Shown here piece after piece: positions 1-4,253 of a stretch of DNA of 6,061 bases (within the stretch, counting starts at the first letter, position 1; the number at the start of each line of letters is the position of its first letter). The translations under genes were made by a program, and so were the position numbers. Origin of the DNA: JAAZLA01 sp964560975 (GTDB lineage: Bacteria; Spirochaetota; Spirochaetia; Treponematales; Treponemataceae); the NCBI GenBank assembly GCA_964560975.1, contig CAZLNE010000115.1, forward strand, positions 1 through 6,061, given 5' to 3'. The notes beneath the pieces are model-generated. The model saw only the letters and a list, made by a program, of their open reading frames with translations, searched no databases and was not told where the DNA came from.

Positions 1-1985
1 TCGTAACTTACCTGACTTTCATGTTTATCAAAGAAGTCAATTCTTGGTTCGAGGAATTTGAAGGTATGAGCACCTGGATCCTTCATAAAGAAGGTGAGAG
101 GCTCAAAAATATGTTCCCAACTCCAAAATGTTTCGTCAAACGACAGGTATTCACGGATTTTTTCTGTTCCAATAGGTGCAATAGGATGAAGAAGGGCTGT
201 GCAGGTTCGTACATAATGAAATGCATTAATGAGTACTGGTTTTACAGCTTTATCGTCGCCCACTTCGCAGGTTTTCATGGCCGCAGCCCAATATTTGCTT
301 GCATTGCGTATAAGAGTATCTAAGAGCATCATTATAGTATGGAATTCGTGAGTGTACATTAGTTTCTCGTACTCTAGAATTGCATTATTGCATTCTTCTA
401 GAACAGCAATATCAATAGAACCGGAAGGCAGCTTCCCTTCAAAGTACTTTTGGCTTGTATAAAAACATGAGCGTGCTAGACGGTTCATAACATTGCTTAG
501 CAGCATTCCTTCTTTAAGCACTGGATCAGACTCTTTTGGACTAGCTTCCGGGTTAAAAGGTTTAGGACTAAAATTGATAGAGCGGATACTAAGCCCTAAT
601 GCAAAAAAATGAGCACGAAGCTGGTCAGGTGTATAGTGTTTTAAGAGATCCGATGCCATTATAGGAGGAATGTCGCCTGAAGAAGAAGCTTTCTTTTTGA
701 ACTGAAGAAGGTGTTTGTTTGCAATAATTTCTGTCGGCTGGAGAAAACCGTCCGCGGGGAAGGCTTCCGGATTAGAACTCTGCAGCCCCATGAAAATTGC
801 TTCCTGAGCAAGACTGTAAAAATAAATGTTGTCTTCACCAATGAACTGATACACCTTTGCATCTTTTGAACACCAGTATTTTTTCCATTCATCAGCATCT
901 TTGCCGGTTTTTTCGAGATAGGTCTTTGTGAAAGAGATAGGAGCCCACAAAGATTCGGGCCATACCCAGAATGTTAAGCCCTCAATTTTTTCAATTACAG
1001 GAGCCTTAATACTCCATTCAACGTTTCCCGTGAGTCTGAAGGGGGTTAGTGTCTTACCAGCGCGGAAACGAATTCCCTTTTCGCTAAGAACAGTACAGGC
1101 AGTATCGCAGTCTTGAAGTGTTTTAAATTCAAGAGGAATTGCCTTACTTGGATCTTCGCGGAGTGTGTGGGGCGGAAGCAGCGTTCGTACATCTTTGAGC
1201 TGCTCCTCAAATTCCTGCTTAACATAAATAACGGGGAGTGCTAGGAATTCTTTTATTGTAGACGTAATAAAGGGTCTTACTGCAGGATTTTTTTCAAGTT
1301 CTGCTATCCAGACATTATACTGTTCTCTAAAAGAAGGAAGATCGATGTACCAGTTTGTTACATCACGCATCTCAGGCGTTTCACCGGTGAGGGTGCTTTT
1401 TGGAGCGATAAGGTCTTTAGGTTCGTACGGATGTCCAAGCTCGCATTCATCTGCATAAGCTTTTTCAGATTTACAACCGGGAATAGGACAGCGGCCGAGA
1501 ACCTGGCGTCCGTTGAGGAAGATTCCAAGCTTTGTATCGTAAAACTGCGGTCTGCTCATCTTTTTAAGCCAGCCGTTTTTGTGAAGCCCTTCCAAGATCT
1601 GAGCGCTGAATTCTTTATGAATCTCCCCTGCGCGGTCGAGACCGGATGCTGCAAAGAGATTATTCGAGATGCTGTAGCTTTCAAGCTCAGTTTTTTGAGC
1701 ATTATGGTTGTGTCTTACAAATTCTTCTATAGTGCCTGTAAATGTACCTTCTTTCACTGCTTTTTTGTGGTACTCAACAATGGGCGATCCATAACAGTCG
1801 GTACCGGAAACAAATACAACATTTTCGCTTCCAATGCGGTCGCGGAGAAAACGGGTGAAAATATCGGCAGGAATAAAAACTGCCCCGATGTGGCCCAGAT
1901 GCAGTTTTTTATTTCCATACGGCATTCCGCCTGTAACAACTGCCTTTTTGGGAAAAGTTGGGCGGCTTCTTTCTATCTTTGACAT
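1..1985 (-). CDS. metG: Methionyl-tRNA synthetase family protein (class I tRNA ligase), C-terminus cut by window edge
   Basis: A class I aminoacyl-tRNA synthetase of the MetRS family; the family activates methionine with ATP and loads it onto tRNA-Met in the cytoplasm. I translated 661 codons without a stop. The Rossmann fold opens with MPYGNKKLHLGH, where HLGH (residues 29-32) is the HIGH motif, followed by GTDCYGSP at 61-68. A zinc-type insert follows with Cys166, Cys171, Cys181 and His185, then MRD..NWYIDLPSF, which matches the MetRS connective region. FIGEDNIYFYS (381-391) matches the FIGKD..YFHS motif of E. coli MetG. A helical anticodon-binding domain fills about 470-650. The KMSKS position reads KKASSSG (431-437), and His301 of E. 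coli is replaced by Tyr390. ATG at 1985 is the only in-frame ATG after the upstream stop (2037-2039), and GGAG lies 5 nt before it. The family is certain; whether it is the housekeeping MetRS or a paralogue is open. An EMAPII-like C-terminal domain could lie outside the window. Confidence 0.92.
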   Translation of the reverse strand, partial: MSKIERSRPTFPKKAVVTGGMPYGNKKLHLGHIGAVFIPADIFTRFLRDRIGSENVVFVSGTDCYGSPIVEYHKKAVKEGTFTGTIEEFVRHNHNAQKTELESYSISNNLFAASGLDRAGEIHKEFSAQILEGLHKNGWLKKMSRPQFYDTKLGIFLNGRQVLGRCPIPGCKSEKAYADECELGHPYEPKDLIAPKSTLTGETPEMRDVTNWYIDLPSFREQYNVWIAELEKNPAVRPFITSTIKEFLALPVIYVKQEFEEQLKDVRTLLPPHTLREDPSKAIPLEFKTLQDCDTACTVLSEKGIRFRAGKTLTPFRLTGNVEWSIKAPVIEKIEGLTFWVWPESLWAPISFTKTYLEKTGKDADEWKKYWCSKDAKVYQFIGEDNIYFYSLAQEAIFMGLQSSNPEAFPADGFLQPTEIIANKHLLQFKKKASSSGDIPPIMASDLLKHYTPDQLRAHFFALGLSIRSINFSPKPFNPEASPKESDPVLKEGMLLSNVMNRLARSCFYTSQKYFEGKLPSGSIDIAVLEECNNAILEYEKLMYTHEFHTIMMLLDTLIRNASKYWAAAMKTCEVGDDKAVKPVLINAFHYVRTCTALLHPIAPIGTEKIREYLSFDETFWSWEHIFEPLTFFMKDPGAHTFKFLEPRIDFFDKHESQVSY

Positions 1986-2038
1986 AATTACTCCAATGTA
2001 TTCTATATAAGTTGTTTTCTTTAGTATGAATAGCGCTT

Positions 2039-2067
2039 ATTTTATCGTAAAAAAGAAACTTGAACAA
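2039..2067 (-). promoter_or_regulatory. Candidate sigma-70 promoter for the MetRS-like gene
   Basis: On the minus strand a TTGTTC -35-like box (2067-2062) and a TAAAAT -10 box (2044-2039) are separated by 17 nt. This would give a leader of roughly 45-50 nt before the GGAG ribosome binding site (1994-1991). A second pair lies closer, TTCATA (2030-2025) and TATAGA (2007-2002), also 17 nt apart, but it would start transcription almost on the ribosome binding site. The -35 match is weak. No T-box or SAM-type leader fits between these boxes and the start codon. Confidence 0.35.
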
Positions 2068-2083
2068 GAAGATAATAATCCGC

Positions 2084-2221
2084 AGATGACGCAGATAAAG
2101 AATTACCACAGATGAACAGGATGGACACAGATTAGCAGGTAAAGCTAAAGGAGCAGGGAGAGGAGAAAAGAAACCACAGGCGCATAAAGCTCGTAAGAGC
2201 TTAAAGCTCTAGCGAGCTTAA
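2084..2221 (+). repeat. Dispersed direct repeat, copy A (138 bp)
   Basis: This segment recurs at 2893-3030 with one difference in 138 positions (A at 2137, G at 2946). It opens with agatgacgcag, contains CACAGAT-type submotifs (accacagatgaacagg, gacacagatta), then a purine-rich stretch (gagcagggagaggagaaaag), and ends in a palindromic tail (2187-2219). I see no coding potential, no terminal inverted repeats and no target-site duplication. The style resembles non-coding intergenic repeats known from several bacterial genomes, but I cannot name the family. Confidence 0.95.
2187..2219. repeat. Palindrome in copy A
   Basis: Two perfect 6-bp inverted repeats stand side by side: AAGCTC-gtaa-GAGCTT (2187-2202) and AAGCTC-tagc-GAGCTT (2204-2219). 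The two halves can also pair with each other into one long arm: AAGCTCG with CGAGCTT, a G-T and an A-A opposition, then AGAGCTT with AAGCTCT around A2203. The segment can therefore form two small hairpins or one large cruciform. No T-run follows, so it is not a standard intrinsic terminator. Confidence 0.9.
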
Positions 2222-2256
2222 CACACGCAGACGCCTTCGTCGGCACGGAGCACACG
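2222..2256 (+). repeat. Tail of repeat element present only at copy A
   Basis: Right after the shared 138 bp comes cacacgcagacgcc, a small inverted repeat GACG-cctt-CGTC (2230-2241) and cacggagcacacgg. The CACACGCAG and CACGGAGCACACGG wording is of the same style as the CACAGAT and CCACAGGCGCA submotifs inside the unit. The full element may therefore extend to about 2256, with copies B and C lacking this end. This is inferred from style only, since no second copy is in the window. Confidence 0.45.
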
Positions 2257-2258
2257 GT

Positions 2259-2287
2259 TTAAAAAATATTACGAAATTAAATATACT
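2259..2287 (+). promoter_or_regulatory. Candidate sigma-70 promoter for the Nudix gene
   Basis: TTAAAA (2259-2264) matches TTGACA at four of six bases. TATACT (2282-2287) matches TATAAT at five of six. They are 17 nt apart in a very AT-rich stretch just after the repeat. Transcription would begin near 2294, giving a leader of about 75 nt. AT-rich DNA often yields such matches by chance. Confidence 0.4.
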
Positions 2288-2302
2288 AAAAATAAGAGAA
2301 AA

Positions 2303-2322
2303 GGCCACCATAAGGGTGATCC
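2303..2322 (+). other. Small hairpin in the Nudix leader, followed by a T-run
   Basis: CACC (2306-2309) pairs with GGTG (2315-2318) around the loop ATAAG. GG (2303-2304) can pair with CC (2321-2322) across an asymmetric internal loop. GTGG and then TTTTTCTTT follow from 2323. The layout recalls an attenuator or a weak terminator, but the stem is short and the T-run does not abut it. On the minus strand the stretch reads accacggatcaccc, so it may instead be a decayed fragment of the CCACGGAT-style repeats. Confidence 0.25.
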
Positions 2323-2369
2323 GTGGTTTTTCTTTATCTTTCATTGTATTATGGAGCTAAGGAAAAGCT

Positions 2370-2924
2370 ATGCAGAAGATAACTGTCGATGAACTTTATG
2401 ACGAAAAAAAAGGCAGCTGCAGAATGCGGCGTGCGGTGAGGGCGGTAATTTCTAAGGGTGACACGCTTTTGATGGTCTATTCAAAGAAAAAAGGGGATTA
2501 TAAATTTCCCGGCGGCGGAATTGAAAAAGGTGAAAATGAGGAAGAGGCTCTGAGAAGGGAAGTGAAGGAAGAGACCGGGTATGATATTAGTGTGATAGAA
2601 GATAAAATAATTTGCGCGTATGAGGTTCGAAAATATAACGATGATGAGTTTGTCATGGAGTCTTGCTACTATATTTGCAGTATTACAGAGGAAAAGGGTA
2701 GTCAGAATTTAGATGAGTACGAAAAGAACCTTGGTTTTGTTCCGGTCTTTGTATCAGTTGAGGAAGCTCTCAGGGTAAATAAGAGTTTACTGGGAAGAAG
2801 AAATGAGCCTGCATGGACAAAGAGGGAGGCTCTGGTGTTGGAAAAACTCGTGGAATCGAATCCGAAAGAATGGCAAAGCTCGAAGAGCTTAAAGATGACG
2901 CAGATAAAGAATTACCACAGATGA
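2370..2924 (+). CDS. Nudix hydrolase with repeat-encoded C-terminal tail
   Basis: A 184-residue cytoplasmic Nudix hydrolase; the family cleaves nucleoside diphosphates linked to another moiety, using divalent metal held by the Nudix box. The box is complete at residues 49-71: Gly49, Glu55, Arg63-Glu64, Glu67-Glu68, Gly70, Tyr71, with KFPGGGIEKGE at its front. The preceding strand (RAVRAVISKGDTLLMV) and the acidic helix region after about 126 fit a single-domain Nudix fold. The substrate cannot be told from the sequence. The start is ATG with AAGGA 6 nt upstream (2359-2363). Residues 170-184 (SSKSLKMTQIKNYHR) and the TGA stop are translated from repeat DNA, so the ancestral protein probably ended near Trp168-Gln169. 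The gene is flanked by two nearly identical direct repeats. It reads away from the MetRS-like gene and lies 208 nt before the alpha/beta hydrolase. No terminator is evident after it, so read-through is possible. Confidence 0.93.
   Translation: MQKITVDELYDEKKGSCRMRRAVRAVISKGDTLLMVYSKKKGDYKFPGGGIEKGENEEEALRREVKEETGYDISVIEDKIICAYEVRKYNDDEFVMESCYYICSITEEKGSQNLDEYEKNLGFVPVFVSVEEALRVNKSLLGRRNEPAWTKREALVLEKLVESNPKEWQSSKSLKMTQIKNYHR
2875..2892 (+). repeat. Truncated end of a repeat unit inside the Nudix 3' end
   Basis: The sequence aaagctcgaagagcttaa immediately precedes copy B. It equals the last part of the 138-bp unit with its centre removed. The unit end has two AAGCTC-N4-GAGCTT hairpins, whereas here one hairpin with a 3-nt loop remains: AAGCTC (2876-2881), gaa, GAGCTT (2885-2890). 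This looks like the remnant of an earlier tandem unit shortened by deletion between its palindromic arms. It encodes residues from about 169 onward of the Nudix protein. Confidence 0.7.
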
Positions 2925-3030
2925 ACAGGATGGACACAGATTAGCGGGTAAAGCTAAAGGAGCAGGGAGAGGAGAAAAGAAACCACAGGCGCATAAAGCT
3001 CGTAAGAGCTTAAAGCTCTAGCGAGCTTAA
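2893..3030 (+). repeat. Dispersed direct repeat, copy B (138 bp)
   Basis: This copy matches copy A (2084-2221) at 137 of 138 positions, at a constant offset of 809 bp. Its first 32 bases lie inside the Nudix reading frame and supply the final codons and the TGA stop at 2922-2924. Copy C follows head to tail with no spacer. Confidence 0.95.
2996..3028. repeat. Palindrome in copy B
   Basis: Identical in sequence to the copy A palindrome at 2187-2219: two AAGCTC-N4-GAGCTT inverted repeats side by side, with the option of one long imperfect arm. It lies between the Nudix stop and the next gene, where a transcript hairpin could protect or pause the mRNA. No T-run follows. Confidence 0.88.
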
Positions 3031-3089
3031 AGATGACGCAGATAAAGAATTACCACAAATGAACAGGATGGACACAGATTAGCGGGTAA
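3031..3089 (+). repeat. Partial direct repeat, copy C (59 bp unit head)
   Basis: This is the first 59 bp of the unit, starting exactly 138 bp after copy B, so B and C form a tandem with a 138-bp period. There is one difference from B (A at 3058, G at 2920). It shares the G at 3084 with copy B (2946), where copy A has A, so C is closer to B there. Similarity stops after gcgggtaa, 43 nt before the alpha/beta hydrolase start. The 3090-3132 stretch is unrelated and shows no convincing promoter. Confidence 0.93.
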
Positions 3090-3132
3090 TTGTTATTCCG
3101 GGGGTATTATGAAAAATGGGGAAATATAGATA

Positions 3133-4140
3133 ATGAAAAAAAATAGATTATTTCGTATTACTCGGATTATTGCGATTATGTGTATTTGTTTTTGCCTGAC
3201 AGCCTTTATAGCAATTGCTGTTTCCCATGCGTGTGTTTTTAGGCGTTTTGATTATGAACAGTATGACACTAACCGCTTTCTAAAACACGATGAAATTGAT
3301 CACAAACGCTATCCGTACCGCACTGTCCAAATTCAATCCGGTGAAAATATACTGACTGGTTTTATGTATGGAGAGGAACACACAAAAGGACTTGTGGTTA
3401 TAAGTCCGGGGCATACCGATACCACTGATATTAAACTCTACGAAATTTTACACTTTGTCGACGATGGGTGGACTGTTTTGTGTTATGATTATACCGGTTG
3501 TTATACCAGTCAGGGATCCAGTATGAAAGGCTACACCCAGCCGGTATATGATCTCGACGCTGTCTTAACATACATCGAAGGCCAGGATCGGTTTAAGGAT
3601 GTTCCTCTTATTTTATTTGGGCACAGTCTCGGCGCATATGCAAGCGCAGCGGTATTATCGTTTGGTCATAATGTAGATGCAGCCGTCATTGCTTCTGGTT
3701 TCGACACTCCCGAAGAGCAATGGCTCTACTCTATTGAGCGTTTTACAGGCCCTTTTCATACCATTCTAAAACCGTTTACACAGCTGTTTATCAACATAAA
3801 ATATGGAAAAGACAAAAAACTGTCTTCAATTAACGGTATTAATTCTGTATCTATTCCCGTTTTGGTCATAAGCGGAAAGGTAGATGAATTCTACGGAAAA
3901 GAAAGTCCTATCTATGCAAAGAAAAGCACAATAACAAATTTGGAATGTAAATTTATGTATATGGATACGGAAAACCACAATGGCCATTATGATTACTTTC
4001 TTACGGATGAGGCTTTACTGTATCAGAAACGCATTAAGCAAGCCAATCAAAGCGATACTATTGATAAAATACTTTACATGCAGCATGATTTTTCTTTTAT
4101 GAATAAGATACATAATTTTATGATTGAATCTTTAGAATAA
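3133..4140 (+). CDS. Membrane-anchored alpha/beta hydrolase (serine hydrolase)
   Basis: A 335-residue protein of the alpha/beta hydrolase superfamily; the substrate (ester, amide or peptide) cannot be predicted. Residues 1-8 are basic and 9-31 are strongly hydrophobic, so it is probably an N-terminal signal anchor with the catalytic domain outside the cytoplasmic membrane. SHAC (31-34) is a poor lipobox, though spirochaete lipoboxes are relaxed. The fold is shown by GLVVISPGHTD (86-96, oxyanion region), VLCYDYTGCYTSQG (115-128) and the nucleophile elbow GHSLG (163-167) with Ser165. The likely acid is Asp251 in SGKVDEFY, and the likely base is His285 in NHNGHYDYF (His282 is an alternative). 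All triad positions are present, so it should be active. The start ATG has only a weak GGGG 11 nt upstream (3118-3121), which leaves the start moderately sure. It follows the repeat array and has no clear promoter of its own. TypA starts 113 nt downstream. Confidence 0.9.
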   Translation: MKKNRLFRITRIIAIMCICFCLTAFIAIAVSHACVFRRFDYEQYDTNRFLKHDEIDHKRYPYRTVQIQSGENILTGFMYGEEHTKGLVVISPGHTDTTDIKLYEILHFVDDGWTVLCYDYTGCYTSQGSSMKGYTQPVYDLDAVLTYIEGQDRFKDVPLILFGHSLGAYASAAVLSFGHNVDAAVIASGFDTPEEQWLYSIERFTGPFHTILKPFTQLFINIKYGKDKKLSSINGINSVSIPVLVISGKVDEFYGKESPIYAKKSTITNLECKFMYMDTENHNGHYDYFLTDEALLYQKRIKQANQSDTIDKILYMQHDFSFMNKIHNFMIESLE

Positions 4141-4203
4141 GAAAATTAGGTAATACTAGAAATACAGAGGCTGTCATCCATATACGAAACTCCAGCATTT
4201 CTC

Positions 4204-4217
4204 TATACTGATACAAT
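4204..4217 (+). promoter_or_regulatory. Possible -10 elements upstream of typA
   Basis: TATACT (4204-4209) and TACAAT (4212-4217) each match TATAAT at five of six bases and lie 37-50 nt before the TTG start. Neither has a recognisable -35 box at 16-18 nt. typA may have its own promoter here or may be read through from the hydrolase gene. I see no hairpin plus T-run terminator anywhere in 4141-4253. Confidence 0.25.
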
Positions 4218-4242
4218 CTTACCCCTCCTAAAAAGAGAAATC

Positions 4243-4246
4243 AGGA
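4243..4246 (+). promoter_or_regulatory. Ribosome binding site fixing the TTG start of typA
   Basis: AGGA sits 7 nt before TTG at 4254. In this frame the upstream stop is TGA at 4209-4211, and no ATG or GTG occurs between it and the GTPase P-loop. The first in-frame ATG codes residue 31, beyond the GHVDHGKT-type loop. TTG is therefore the only start that keeps the GTP-binding site. Confidence 0.8.
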
Positions 4247-4253
4247 ATCACTT

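Noticed and set aside
1431..1982. 183-codon plus-strand open frame opposite the start of the MetRS-like gene
   Set aside because: It is fully antisense to a gene with clear catalytic motifs, its product shows no recognisable domain, and there is no supporting ribosome binding site. It is a shadow of the codon bias on the other strand.
3..1985. Frameshift or internal stop in the MetRS-like gene
   Set aside because: Codon-by-codon reading of all 661 codons found none. The frame simply leaves the window.
1986..2083. T-box or SAM riboswitch upstream of the synthetase
   Set aside because: The space between the candidate promoter and the start is only about 45 nt, and no T-box sequence or multi-helix structure is visible.
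1909..2109. 66-codon minus-strand open frame spanning the MetRS start and copy A
   Set aside because: It begins in repeat DNA and overlaps the true start of the MetRS-like gene in another frame. The product has no familiar features.
2216..2264. Integron attC site (GCTTAAC at 2216-2222 fits RYYYAAC, and integrons are known in treponemes)
   Set aside because: No matching GTTRRRY partner with paired inner boxes follows; GTTTAAA does not fit. Copy B lacks the final C of the motif. No integrase is present.
2084..3089. CRISPR array
   Set aside because: The repeats are 138 bp, with one copy far away and the others directly abutting. There are no short repeats with regular unique spacers, and no cas genes are present.
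2084..3089. Insertion sequence or MITE
   Set aside because: No transposase, no terminal inverted repeats at the unit ends (agatgacg versus gagcttaa) and no target duplications were visible.
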